Of a DNA stretch of 64,000 nucleotides, positions 45,188 through 56,535 are shown piece after piece. The stretch is from Owenia fusiformis. Its lineage: Eukaryota; Annelida; Polychaeta; Sabellida; Oweniidae. A program made the position numbers and the translations under genes. Below the pieces are notes generated by a model, which had not been told where the DNA came from, made no database searches, and saw only the letters and a list, made by a program, of their open reading frames with translations. Location of the stretch: NCBI GenBank assembly GCA_903813345.2, contig CAIIXF020000011.1, positions 9,148,842 to 9,212,841 of the forward strand. Direction: 5' to 3'. Position 1 is the first letter of the stretch. Every line of letters starts with the position of its first letter.

Positions 45188-45440
45188 GAATGGGAAAACA
45201 TGTACTTTGATTGGTTACTCGGAAGCAATGAAACATGTTGACCCAAGAAAGGAGTTGATTGGAAAGAATGTTATTTTTAGAGGTCAATTGGCTTGCTTAG
45301 TTATGTTGCTAGCTGATATTGAGTCAATATTGAATGGGACAAACTGGACATGTGCTTTGACTGGAAACTCAGATGCAAATGACACATTTTGATACAACAG
45401 ACCAGGAAAAGGAGTTGATTGGAAAGAATGTTATTTTCAG
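45188..45440 (+). repeat. ~146 bp direct duplication
   Basis: GAATGGGAAAACATG...GAGTTGATTGGAAAGAATG recurs from 45333. Two copies. No reading frame is shared throughout. Confidence 0.7.
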
Positions 45441-45809
45441 GTATATATTATCTCATTCCATACGTGGTGTACATTTTCAGTTATGCAATAAAAGAACATC
45501 AATGTACCTAGATTATTACAGTCAAGATTACAATTTTTACATTTCTAGAAATTTTATTCACTGATTTTAGATTGACATTTTTTGTTATCATCAGTTCAGA
45601 TTTCAACTACTGTTAGGTAATGTTCTGAAGATCTTGTGCAACACCTTTGAATTATTATCCCATCGAACAAAGTTTGGAGGGATATAGGGAACGCCTCCGT
45701 CCGTACAAGCACCCTTCCGTACAAACACCCGTCCGTCCAGGCAATAACTCAAATACCATTGGCCCTATTTTTTGTATTTTGTACACGTCATATAGTCAAT
45801 GAGGGTAGA

Positions 45810-46011
45810 AGCTCTCTAGTCATATAAATCCGACCGTTGTATGCTGTTCTTCGGTATTCCTAGTTCTTATTTGGATATTTATTTTTTATTATTTTCTTTG
45901 CATAAACGGACGCTCGTATGCAAGAAAATAAGAAAAATAAATATCCAATTCAGAAAAAAATAACAACAGATAACATCATACGAGGGTCAGATTTATATGA
46001 CTAAAGCTCTC
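45810..46011. mobile_element. ~200 bp hairpin MITE
   Basis: AGCTCTCTAGTCATATAAATC mirrors GATTTATATGACTAAAGCTCT, and TTGGATATTTATTTTT mirrors the other arm. Nearly one single stem. (End core: TAGTCATATAAATC.). Confidence 0.75.
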
Positions 46012-46115
46012 GAAAGTCTATTTTCAAAATGGCTGGTAATTTAAAAATTGTGGCCATTTTAGTGCTTTTACAGTAATTTAGGTACTGCATATAAAACTGT
46101 AATAGCAATATGTTT

Positions 46116-46480
46116 TAAGGTGCCATGGAAGTTAACAGGAAATGACAAAACAAAAAGTGACAAAAACATACTGGGTTTTGAAAAAATTTTGAACCAATTG
46201 ATAACAGAGTTCTGTTTGGACCTGTCAGTTTAACTAGTTCCGCATATCATTGACCTTTCCTGAGCAACTACTTTTAACTATTTTTCAGTCACATTTTCAG
46301 AGGGCTTAAAAGGTTATGTTGTCATGTTTATCAACATTTTGACCATTTCCATTGTGCTCCCGGTCATGTAAGTGATATGTGGAACTAGTTTAACTGATTG
46401 GAGGTCCAAACAGGAGTCTATTATCTTGGTTCCAAAAATTTTCAAAATCCAGCATGGTTTTGTCATTTTTTTTATATTGC
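46116..46480 (+). mobile_element. TTAA MITE family, copy 2 (diverged right end)
   Basis: Starts after TTTTAA with GGTGCCATGGAAGTTAACAG. The interior shares GATAACAGAGTTCTGTTT and AACTAGTTCC with 46716-47098. The right end is decayed. Confidence 0.65.
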
Positions 46481-47700
46481 AATCACGCACTTGTCCGTCT
46501 GTCTGTCCGTCTGTCAACAATTGGCCAGTTTTAAAACCTCTGTCAACAGGATTCCCGTTTTAAGTTATTTTTGTTCAACATCAATACAGAAAATCCCCCT
46601 ATGACTCCTGGTTCAAAAGCTCACATATTTTTAAAATGGCCGCCATTTTTGTCTCGCGAAATTCACTTTTGGACCATTTGCTTTAAAACCTGTGTCGATA
46701 GGATTCCCGTTTTAAGGTGCTATGGAAGTTAACAGGAAATGACAAAACAGGAAGTGACAAAAAATTTTGCATTTTTAGACATTTTTTGAATAAAGATAAC
46801 AGAGTTCTGTTTTGACCTCCAGTCAATTCAACTAGTTCCAAATACCATTTACAGGTCCAGGATCACAATGTTCATGGTCAGAATGACCCTAAACATGATG
46901 AAATAACCTTTTCAGCTCTCTGAAAATGTGACTGAAAAATAGCTAAAAGTAGGAGGTAGGAAAGGTCACTGAACAGAATCTTTTGAATTTTTCAGAAAAT
47001 GTGCCCAATATATTGCTCTAAATGATAAAAAATGTCTAAAAATGCCAAAAATTTTGTCACTTCCTGTTTCATCATTTCCTGTTAACTTCCATGGCACCTT
47101 AAGTTATATTTGTTCAACATCAATACAGATAACTCCCTTATGAGTTCTGGTTCAAAAGCTCGCCTATTTTCAAAATGGTCGCCATTTTTGTCTCGCGAAA
47201 TTCAATTTTGGCCCATTTCCTAGGTTTACAAATAATTTCAGGTGTCCTGCATTGTAAAAAGCAATATGTTACTGTTAAGAGTAGTTGTATAAAATAATTT
47301 TGTTACAAAAAATCGGCAAAAAATGTTATCCATTTTTTTATTGTCAGCCATTTTAGTTAACATTGATTTGTCCATTTATCTCGCGAAATCCACTTTTGGA
47401 CCATTTGCCTTAAAACCTCTGTCGATAGGATTCCCATTTTAAGTTATTTTTGTTCAACATCAATACAGAAAACTCCCCTATGACTCCTGGTTCAAAAGCT
47501 TGCCTATTTTCAAAATAGTCTCCATTTTTGTCTTGCGAAATTCACTTGTGGCCCATTTCCTAGCTTTACAAATAATTTCAGGTCTCCTGCATTGTAAAAA
47601 GTCATGTCACTGTAAAGAGTAGTTGTATGAAATAATTTTGTTACAAAAAATTGGCAAAACTTACATCAATTTTTTTATTTTCTGCCATTTTAGCCATGAT
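46480..47700 (+). repeat. tandem repeat with TCTCGCGAAATTCACTTTTGG units
   Basis: Units carry AAAATGGCCGCCATTTTTG, TCGCGAAATTCACTTTTGG, GGATTCCC.TTTTAAG and TTGTTCAACATCAATACAG. One unit is split by the MITE at 46716-47098. A CCGTCTGT microsatellite leads the array. Confidence 0.75.
46716..47098. mobile_element. 383 bp MITE with exact TTAA duplication
   Basis: Ends GGTGCTATGGAAGTTAACAG / its complement, over 40 bp of inverted repeat. TTAA on both sides (46712-46715, 47099-47102). Unoccupied copies of the same target stand at 46550-46585 and 47425-47460. A TTAA target fits the piggyBac superfamily. Confidence 0.9.
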
Positions 47701-47784
47701 TCACTTTTGAGCAACACCATGTGAGCCCAGTACCCACAGTACTATTTTTTGTTTTGTCATTTCCTGTTAAACTTCCATGGCACC

Positions 47785-48065
47785 CTAGGGGTAGGTATGA
47801 AAAATTTCCAATGAACATGCGTGACACATGGATTCGCGTGACGAATCCGAACAAATTGCGTTCGGTTTTTTCCCACGTTCGTATTTTTACCGTATCGTAA
47901 ACATATTTCGAAAAAATTTCTACAGAAATATTTTTGCTTGACAATTGCCAGGTAAAATGCGTATTTTGCGTGACATTTTCTGTCACGCAAAAAAAACTGG
48001 CGTGACTTCAAATTCTTCAGCAAATGCGTGACAAATACGCAAATTGCGGGACAGTTGACAGGCCT
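47785..48065 (-). mobile_element. CAGGCCTGTCAACT element, copy C (half element)
   Basis: Matches the left half of copy B in reverse, from GGGGTAGGTATG to GACAGTTGACAGGCCTGCA. The other half is missing: it stops where the poly-C tract lies in copy B. Confidence 0.75.
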
Positions 48066-48073
48066 GCAACCAC

Positions 48074-49510
48074 ATAGTGTGGGGCCATATTGTCGGCCTA
48101 GGCGCGTCCGTCCGTCTGTCCGTCTGTCTGTCTGTCCGTCTGTCCGTACGTCCGGCAGTTTTCTCCAAAACCGCTACAGATATCACCTTCAAATTTTCAG
48201 GGATAACTTATGAGTGCATACAGATGTGGATGAAAAAAAATTAACTCAATACCTACTTCCTGTCGGCCATTTTGAAGTCAAATGCTAAAATCCTTGTCTG
48301 CAAACTTTAAGAAAAACGGCTTCACAGTTGCTTTTAAAACTTTAATATCTTGTTCAGCTCACTTCATTCTAGATCTGATTAGGTTTTCGACCTGTTAGCT
48401 CACTCATATCAGCCATTTTGAATGTTTTAAGAAAAGTTAGCGTACGATAATACTTTGTATCATATTGAATGGTGTTTTTCAGTTTTCATACTTAAACTAT
48501 TTCGTAGCTTTATAAATAATTTCAGGTGTACTTTGTTGTAAAAGCCTATGTTATTGTTAACAGTAGTTATATGTGATAATTTTGTAAAAAGAAATCAGCA
48601 AAAACTCATAATCACTTTTTTATTGTCGGCCATTTTGGATTTTTCCGTCCTAAAATCTTGTCTGTAGAGTCTTGTCTACGCGTTTTCAGGTCAACCGTTT
48701 GGTAGATCAATTTCAAATTTTCAGGGATGATTCTTAGTATGAAAATCTAGATCTGATTAGTTTTTGGGCATTCTGGGTAAATGTCAAGGCAGCCATTTTG
48801 GATTTTCCGTCCTAAAATCTTGTCTGTAAAGTCTTGTCTACGCATTTTCAGGTGAACCGTTTGGTAGATCAATTTCAAATTTTCAGGGATGATTCTCAGT
48901 ATGAAAATCTAGATCTGATTAGTTTTTGGGCATTCTGGGTAAATGTCAAGGCAGCCATTTTGGATTTTCCGTCCTAAAATCTTGTCTGTAAAGTCTTGTC
49001 TACGCATTTCCAGGTGAACTGTTTGGTAGGTCAATTTGAAATTTTCAGGGATGATTCTCAGTATGAAAATCTAGATCTGATTAGTTTTTTGGCATTCTGG
49101 GTAAATGTCAAGGCAGCCATTTTGGATTTTCCGTCTTAAAATCTTGCCCGTAAAGTCTTGTCTACGCGTTTTTAGGTGAACCATTTGGTAGATCAATTTC
49201 AAATTTTCAGGGATGATTCTTAGTATGAAAATCTAGATCTGATTAGTTTTTAGGCATTCTGGATAAATGTCAAGGCAGCCATTTTGGATTTTCTGTCCTC
49301 AAATCTTGTTTACATGTTTTCTGGTTAACTATGTGACGGATCAATTTCAAATTTTCAGGGGTGGTTCTTAGTATGAAAATCTAGAACTGACTAATTTTTT
49401 GGCATTCTGGGTAAATTTTAAGGTGGCCATTTTGGATTTTCTGTCCTCAAATTGTGTCGGTAAAGTCTTGTCTACTCATTTTTAGGATAACCATTTGACT
49501 GGATCACCCA
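48074..49510 (+). repeat. CCGTCTGT-led repeat with ~161 bp tandem units
   Basis: Starts GGGGCCATATTGTCGGCC and a CCGTCTGT microsatellite (48105-48155). From ~48625, units of 161-162 bp repeat about six times with AAGGCAGCCATTTTGG, TTTTCCGTCCTAAAATC and TCAAATTTTCAGGGATG landmarks (48790, 48951, 49113, 49275). Noncoding. Confidence 0.85.
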
Positions 49511-49673
49511 TAGGTGGGGACATTTTGTACACATTTGTGTTCTTGTTCTATTCTACTTTTTTCTATTCAGCGGAAGTGACGTATTAGGGCAGTTTGGCCA
49601 ATGTCAAATGACATTTTGGGTAGTAGGCGGCCATTTTGAAAAATGGCTGCCGCTTTACGTGTGTTATTTAAGG

Positions 49674-50128
49674 CCGGGGTGCATGTTGGGAAGGGTTTTC
49701 TAGGCTTTTCTAGGCACATAAGTGCACTTTTTGTGCCAACCTGGAAGATGTAGAGTCGTAGACATCCAATGGACGTTGAATATTAAATGCCGACCTTATA
49801 CCGACCTTATACCGACCTAATGTAGTTGTCTAATACCGAACTAATTCCGATGAAATCCTTCTAAAATTTATCATGCAAATGAGCTAATTTAGAAGTCCTG
49901 TCAGCCAATCAGCTTTAACCAAATACCGACCAAATACCGACCTAGTACCGATCTTAAATAGCTCTAATAACGATGCATCGGTATAGGACTATGCTATTTA
50001 ATATGGCTTTAGTGAAACTCCAATACCGATCAAATACCGATCAAATACCGATCAAATACCGATTCATCGGTATTGGACAGGGATATTTAATACCGCTCTA
50101 GTACAGCTCCAATACTGATCAAATACAG
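49674..50128. repeat. ACCGA-rich degenerate repeat, left part
   Basis: Many copies of ATACCGATCAA and ATACCGACC, with ATGCATCGGTAT hairpins. GGGGTGCATGTTGG at 49674 mirrors CCAACATGCACCCC at 57029-57044. This repeat resumes after each inserted element to about 55990. Confidence 0.6.
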
Positions 50129-50137
50129 ATGAAATCC

Positions 50138-50702
50138 GGTGTCTTCCCATTTCGCCCCTTCCAACTTTGCCCCTTCCCATTTCGCCCCTTCCAACTTTGC
50201 CCCTTCCCATTTCGCCCATCATTTATTCCCATTTTGCCCCAACCCATTTCGCCCTTTCCCATTTCGCCCCTTTCCCATTTCGCCCCTCTTCCATTTCGCC
50301 CCTCTTCCATTTCGCCCCTCTTCCATTTCGCCCCTGTCCCATTTCGCCCCTGTCCCATTTTGCCCCTCTTCCATTTTGCCCCTGTCCCATTTTGCCCCTC
50401 TTCCATTTCGCCCCTGTCCCATTCTGCCCCCTTCCCATTTCGCCCCTGTCCCATTCTGCCCCCTTCCCATTTCGCCCCTCATTCCCCCTTCGCGACATGG
50501 GAAGGGGCGAAATAGGAAGGGGAGACAAGGGAAAGGGGCGATATGGGAAGGAGGCAACACGGAAAAGGGGTGAAATGGCAAAGGGGCAAAATGGGAAGGG
50601 GCGAGATGGGAAAAGGGCGAATTGGGAAAGGGGCAAAATGGGAATAAATGAGGGGCAAAATGGGAAGGGGCGAAGTGGGAAGGGACGAAATGGGAATAAA
50701 AC
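50138..50702. mobile_element. 565 bp foldback element made of inverted CCCATTTCGCCCCTT minisatellites
   Basis: Left arm: about 20 units of CCCATTTCGCCCCT(T/G) (50148-50485). Right arm: GGGGCGAAATGGGAA units (50495-50695), the reverse complement. Exact 9 bp duplication ATGAAATCC (50129-50137, 50703-50711). The intact target ATGAAATCCTTCTAAAA stands at 49849. All long ORFs here are by-products of the repeat. Confidence 0.9.
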
Positions 50703-50711
50703 ATGAAATCC

Positions 50712-51029
50712 TTCTAAAATTTATCATTTAATAATCAATATCATATTTAAATACCATTTTGGATAATTGGTCACCCTAAGAATGTTTAATATAGCAGCTA
50801 GTAACACAGATCTTATGACGATGCTTCTGTTTCAGCCTTTTGCCTTCTGATCAAAATTAATATAATGATATGATGACATACATGCAGTAGCTCTAACTAT
50901 TAGTACACCTAAAAGCTCCAAACGACTGTTTGTTATTTTGTGATGTAGTACTGAAGTGCTCAAGACCAAATCTGGTTCTGGCCTATAACATGTATTAATT
51001 AATTCACATGCAAAGTCCAAAGTTTTTTC
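50712..51029. other. continuation of the ACCGA-type repeat, little structure
   Basis: Starts with the TTCTAAAATTTATCA that follows the target, then AT-rich sequence with no gene. Confidence 0.45.
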
Positions 51030-51345
51030 AAAATTCTCTCGCAAAAACTACAGATTTTGTCAAAAATTTCTCGCAAAACTACCACTTTTTGCAGAATTTA
51101 CCGCAGAAACTATTGCTTTTATTAGAAAAAAACTGGAGATAATCCGCTTTTTTTTTAAAAAAAGTACCGTTTTATTTCACCATAAAAATTCCAGTTTCAA
51201 AATTTACCTAAAAAACTCCAGATTTTTAAAAATCGACCACAAAAACTACCAATTTTTTTAAAAACCTCCCGTAAAAACTACCAGATTTTGGAAAAATCTC
51301 CCGTAAAAGTACCACAATTTTTGGAAATATCACGCAAATTGTTCA
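51030..51345 (+). repeat. degenerate ~35 bp tandem repeat (CGCAAAAACTACCAGATTTT)
   Basis: About nine imperfect units of TCTCGCAAAAACTAC followed by AGATTTTG. Noncoding. Confidence 0.65.
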
Positions 51346-51803
51346 TTTTAGGTTGGCCCTGGCCCTAGGCCTCCAGCAGTATTTATCTTCATAATCTTTA
51401 TAAAATACCTTACATTTTTACTGCATGGTACAATTGGTCATACACAACACATTTATGCTTGACCACTTTGACTGTATGCCTATAATGAATATAGAATTCA
51501 AATTTGCAGCCTTGATAAATTCACAAAGAAAAGAAAATTTGCCCATCTAAATTGGAATAACACAGCAATTCTTACATTTTACCCCTCACAAAATAGACAT
51601 GCAGAATGTTCAAGTATGTCAGTAACTTCTGAATCTATATTTGATTGGTCATTTTCATACTATTGTTATAAAATCACGATCTAGTATAGATGTCCTAATT
51701 TTTTATAACGTAATACCGTTCTTATACCGCTCAGTCTGTATCAACAAGATTAAATATAAGTTAACACCGCTGTAATATAACTCTAGTACCGACTAGTCGG
51801 TAT

Positions 51804-52294
51804 CATGGGCTTTCAACTAGAAGTGTAGGCAACTTCCCATATTTCATACATAAGCATTGCCTTTGGGTTTTCAAAATTGGAGAATGTACACATTCCAAAA
51901 AAATCTTATTTTGTACTTTTTATGGATGATTAAGAGAAATAACTCAAAAATAAAAACATGATGATCTACATATATGTTTGATAATTTAATAAAACATGAA
52001 ATTCATCATAATTATGACAATACAGAAAGTGAACATTCTCCCACAAATTATGTTTTTATTGGAATGTGTTGTTGAATAATTACCCACAAACATCTTGATT
52101 TTTACATGGGATTGAATATATTTTATACTTTAATCCTATAGAAAATTGATTTTTAATCAAAATAATATTAAAACATATACATTTATCTAATATTTTTTTA
52201 AATATTACGCATAAAAGGGAAGCATGGCATTGCTCATTTTGAAGGTCTCATGTTATTACACAGAGTTGCATACCCTTCTAATTGAAAGCCCATG
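51804..52294. mobile_element. CATGGGCTTTCAA element, copy 2
   Basis: 491 bp, aligned to copy 1 with several internal deletions. GGTAT is present on both sides. The related unoccupied sequence CTAGTCGGTATTAACAG at 55903-55920 shows that GGTAT was duplicated by insertion. Confidence 0.85.
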
Positions 52295-52439
52295 AGGTAT
52301 TAACAGATTTAACACCGATGCAATATAACTCTAGTGGGTACACCCCAGTTGTCCGAAACCCAGTAGTCCGAAACCCAGTTGTCCGAAACCCAGTAGTCCG
52401 AAACCCAGTTGTCCGAAACCCATTACTCCGAAAATATAG

Positions 52440-53448
52440 TCATACTTTACCAGAGAAAGGGGGGATGTTCTTCAGCTTAGGCCAGTTTCATGCCATGTAT
52501 TTGGCCAAATTAATGGGATGGACGCATTTTGATGTTCATAGATCTCTCCCCCTCACTTTGAATTGCATCCATTACGGCGTTACCAGAATGGCAGGAACGG
52601 GGGATTTATTTTACATTGTGATTCTAAAAAAGGTTATTAAAACACAATATATATTACGGAACAGTTTATCTTATCTTCTCAAATCTCTTTTATTTAGGCA
52701 AAATAAAATAAAACATTTTGAAACAGATAAAATAAGTTAGCGCATAGAACTTTAAGAATAAAACAGTATACATATTACGTTGTCAAAATATTTCGTCGCA
52801 TTTAATTTCTTAGTCTCTGTCTCTTATCAAATCGTAAAAGAACAAAACATTCTAAACTTAATCATCGTTTCCGTCATTTGTTTTTTATGTTCTTCTCCTG
52901 ATATGTATTTGTTTGACAATAATCAGAGAAAGTGTGTATACGTTTGAATTTGCGTTGCATATTCTGTCACGCAAACAAACGGGTGTGACTTCAATTTCTT
53001 GTCTGTTTGAGGACGTATTAGGAACGAGGTAGAATTAATTCTTATGTCATGCAAGACACTAGAACTAGTAAAGTAATGTATAGGATAAGTTAATTTCTGA
53101 TGGACCTGGATAAAATATGTTTCAAAACTTTGTCAACAATAGATAACTACATTAAGGCAGACATAGTATCTTGATATATTTGGCTATCATGCGTTTAAAA
53201 TACGTTCCTAAAACTATGAAGACGTTAGGTGAGAAATATTGCTATTGTACGTTCGAAAAATATTTGGTTGTATTTTGTAGTTCTCAAGTTACCCATGAAC
53301 TTTCGTAGGCTAAACATTAAAAAATTAACGTCTTGACTTAGCATATTTAGCCTAATTTTGCAATGATGTCAACGTGATTCCAATGTTATGTTGTGATTCG
53401 CAGAGGTTGCCACAAGATTCGTTTTAAGAAATTGTATTTTTATGTCAC
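52440..53448. other. interior of the 3.6 kb foldback, unassigned
   Basis: No convincing gene. The frame over 52282-52740 is driven by the 15 bp repeat. AT-rich, with isolated GTCACGC words near 52970. Confidence 0.4.
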
Positions 53449-55797
53449 CACCAAAAGTGGTGACATATTGTTATGGTCTCCGTTTTTTTTTGCGACAGCG
53501 TCCGGCGGTTGGTGGTTGGCGTCCGGCGGTTGGCGTCCGGCGGTTGGTGTCCGGCGTCTGTAACAATTTCTTACAACTTCCTATAACTTAACAAATACTG
53601 TTTAGACTGACTTCAATTTTTTTCTAAATCATCTACATGTTCTCAGAAGTTCAAATCTGACTTTAGATTTGACATTTGACCTTCAATGACCTTCTCAAGG
53701 TCAAAAAGGTCTTTTTTCAACTTGCTTCACATTGACTAAATTTTTTTTCAAAATCATCTACATGTTCTCAGAAATTCAAGTCCGGCGGTTGGCGTCCGGC
53801 GGTTGGTGTCCGGCGGTTGGTGTCCGGCGTCTGTAACAATTTCTTACAACTTCCTATAACTTAACAAATACTGTTTAGACTGACTTCAATTTTTTTCTAA
53901 ATCATCTACATGTTCTCAGAAGTTCAAATCTGACTTTAGATTTGACATTTGACCTTCAATGACCTTCTCAAGGTCAAAAAGGTCTTTTTTCAACTTGCTT
54001 CACATTGACTAAATTTTTTTTCAAAATCATCTACATGTTCTCAGAAATTAAAGTCCGGCGGTTGGCGTCCGGCGGTTGGTGTCCGGCGGTTGGTGTCCGG
54101 CGTCTGTAACAATTTCTTACAACTTCCTATAACTTAACAAATACTGTTTAGACTGACTTCAATTTTTTTCTAAATCATCTACATGTTCTCAGAAGTTCAA
54201 ATCTGACTTTAGATTTGACATTTGACCTTCAATGACCTTCTCAAGGTCAAAAAGGTCTTTTTTCAACTTGCTTCACATTGACTAAATTTTTTTTCAAAAT
54301 CATCTACATGTTCTCAGAAATTCAAATCTGACTTTAGATTTGACATTTGACCTTCAAATCTGACTTTAGATTTGACATTTGACCTTCAATGACCTTCTCA
54401 AGGTCAAAAAAGGTCAAAAAGGTCTGTTTTCAACTTGCTTCAAATTGACTAAATTTTTTTTTCAAAATCATCTACGTGTTCTCAGAAATTCAAATCTGAC
54501 TTAAGATTTGACTTAAGATTTGACATTTGACCTTCTCAAGGTCAAAAAAGGTCAAAAAGGTCTGTTTTCAACTTGCTTCAAATTGACTAAAAAAAATTTT
54601 CAAAATCATCTACGTGTTCTCAGAAATTCAAATCTGACTTTAGATTTGACTTAAGATTTGACATTTGACCTTCAATGACCTTCTCAAAGTCAAAAAAGGT
54701 CAAAAAGGTCTTTTTTCAACTTGCTTCAAATTGACTAAATTTTTTTTCAAAATCATCTACATGTTCTCAGAAATTCAAATCTGACTTTAGATTTGACATT
54801 TGACCTTCAATGACCTTCTCAAGGTCAAAAAAGGTCTGTTTTCAACTTGCTTCAAATTGACTAAATTTTTTTTTCAAAATCATCTACGTGTTCTCAGAAA
54901 TTCAAATCTGACTTAAGATTTGACATTTGACCTTCAATGACCTTCTCAAGGTCAAAAAGGTCTGTTTTCAACTTGCTTCAAATTGACTAAAAAAAATTTT
55001 CAAAATCATCTTCGTGTTCTCAGAAATTCAAATCTGACTTTAGATTTGACTTAAGATTTGACATTTGACCTTCAATGACCTTCTCAAAGTCAAAAAAGGT
55101 CTTTTTTCAACTTGCTTCAAATTGACTAAATTTTTTTTTCAAAATCATCTACATGTTCTCAAAAATTCAAATCTGACTTTAGATTTGACATTTGACCTTC
55201 TCAAGGTCAAAAAAGGTCTGTTTTCAACTTGCTTCAAATTGACTTAACTTTTTTTTCAAAATCATCTACATGTTCTCAGAAATTCAAATCTGACTTTAGA
55301 TTTGACATTTGACCTTCAATGACCTTCTCAATGTCAAAAAAGGTCAAAAAGGTATTTTTTCATCTTGCTTCAAATTGACTAAATTTTTTTTCAAAATCAT
55401 CTACATTCTACATGTTCTCAGAAATTCAAATATGACTTTAGATTTGACATTTGACCTTCTCAAGGTCAAAAAAGGTCAAAAAGGTCTTTTTTCAACTTGC
55501 TTCAAATTGACTAATTTTTTTTTTCAAAATCATCTACATGTTCCCAGAAATTCAAATCTGACTTTAGATTTGACATTTGACCTTTAATGACCTTCTCAAG
55601 GTCAAAAAAGGTAAAAAAGGTCTGTTTTCAACTTGCTTCAAATTGACCCAATTTTTTTTTCAAAATCATCTACATCTTTTCAGAAGTTCAAATTTGACTT
55701 TACAAGTTCTCAGAAATTCAAATCTGACTTATATTAAGTTTGAACTCATAATATTGTGAGCAACTAGGTGGTGACATTTTGTCATGTTAATGCCTTG
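53449..55797 (+). repeat. GTGGTGACA-family repeat, copy 2, with long tandem array
   Basis: Starts TATGTCACCACCAAAAGTGG (itself a hairpin) and ends GGTGACATTTTGTCATG. Three nearly identical 272 bp units start at about 53549, 53822 and 54094 (GTCCGGCGTCTGTAAC). Then eight or more shorter units (130-190 bp) of TTGACCTTCTCAAGGTCAAA and CAACTTGCTTCAAATTGAC. Noncoding; small ORFs are repeat by-products. Confidence 0.9.
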
Positions 55798-55899
55798 TTT
55801 AGATATTATAAGATCCCCTAATTTTCGGACAACTGGGTTTCGGAAAACTGGGTTTCGGAGAATTGGGTTTCGGACAACTGGGTTGACCCCAACTCTAGT

Positions 55900-56133
55900 A
55901 CCGGCTAGTCGGTATTAACAGATTTTAATACCGTTCCAATTCCGCCCAGTAATTTAGAAGGATATGAGCAGCATTAGAGTGGTACTAGGTCTAAAGTAAG
56001 TCTAAATTAGAATTTTTTTTACTTGGGTGTGGGGAAGGAGTTATTTTTGTAAAATAACATGTGACTCAATATCCCAAATGCAAGTAGAAATAATCTTGAC
56101 TTACGTCATTAAAAATTCACAATTCAGTCAAAC
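55900..56133. other. right part of the ACCGA-rich repeat
   Basis: CTAGTCGGTATTAACAG and AATACCGTTCC, then AT-rich sequence. No gene. Confidence 0.45.
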
Positions 56134-56163
56134 CATGGGCTCAATTCTAGTTGAAAGCCCATG
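56134..56163. mobile_element. CATGGGC element reduced to 30 bp
   Basis: Only CATGGGCTCAA and TTCTAGTTGAAAGCCCATG remain, still flanked by an exact 7 bp duplication GTCAAAC (56127-56133, 56164-56170). Confidence 0.82.
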
Positions 56164-56170
56164 GTCAAAC

Positions 56171-56535
56171 TGATGTCATATTTGGAATCTACATGTAAAA
56201 TTACATTTAGAAATGTGGTTTTGAAAAGAGTTTATCAACTTTGAAAATTTAATTTTCTTTGAAAATGTGACTTCTAGCTCGGGGAGATTCCCCATAGACC
56301 CCATGTTGTAAAACCATAAAAAGTGAAATATCTTTACTTGTGTTAGGCAGATAATATTTTCTTTTACTGGATATATGTTAATTTGTATAACTATCAGATA
56401 CATAAGGGTAATATGAAAAGTGAACCACTAAAACTGATGCATATTCAAGTTTAAGGGAATTTTGTAATACCCTGCCATGTTAATTCCCCCGAATCAGCCA
56501 CCTGGTGGCGAAACTGGTAACTACCTACTCGCATC
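56171..56535. other. unassigned interval
   Basis: No gene or repeat recognised. Confidence 0.4.

Larger units (their letters stand above)
52336..55890. mobile_element. 3.6 kb foldback element with ends of CAGTTGTCCGAAACC units and 9 bp TSD
   Basis: Left end has about six tandem 15 bp units (CAGTTGTCCGAAACC, alternating with CAGTAGTCCGAAACC); right end has four in reverse (GGTTTCGGACAACTG). Exact 9 bp duplication AACTCTAGT (52327-52335, 55891-55899). A related unoccupied target is at 51779-51803. The interior holds ~1 kb of unassigned sequence and the GTGGTGACA repeat array. No transposase recognised. Confidence 0.88.

Noticed and set aside
50119-50706. Several overlapping ORFs of 110-179 codons on both strands
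   Set aside because: All arise from a ~15 bp minisatellite free of stops in several frames; residues are monotonous (HFAPLPFRP) and both strands are equally open.
52282-52740. 152-codon ORF with VVRNPVVRNP repeats
   Set aside because: Its start lies in the CATGGGC element, its repeat is the 15 bp foldback end, and the rest is unlike a protein.
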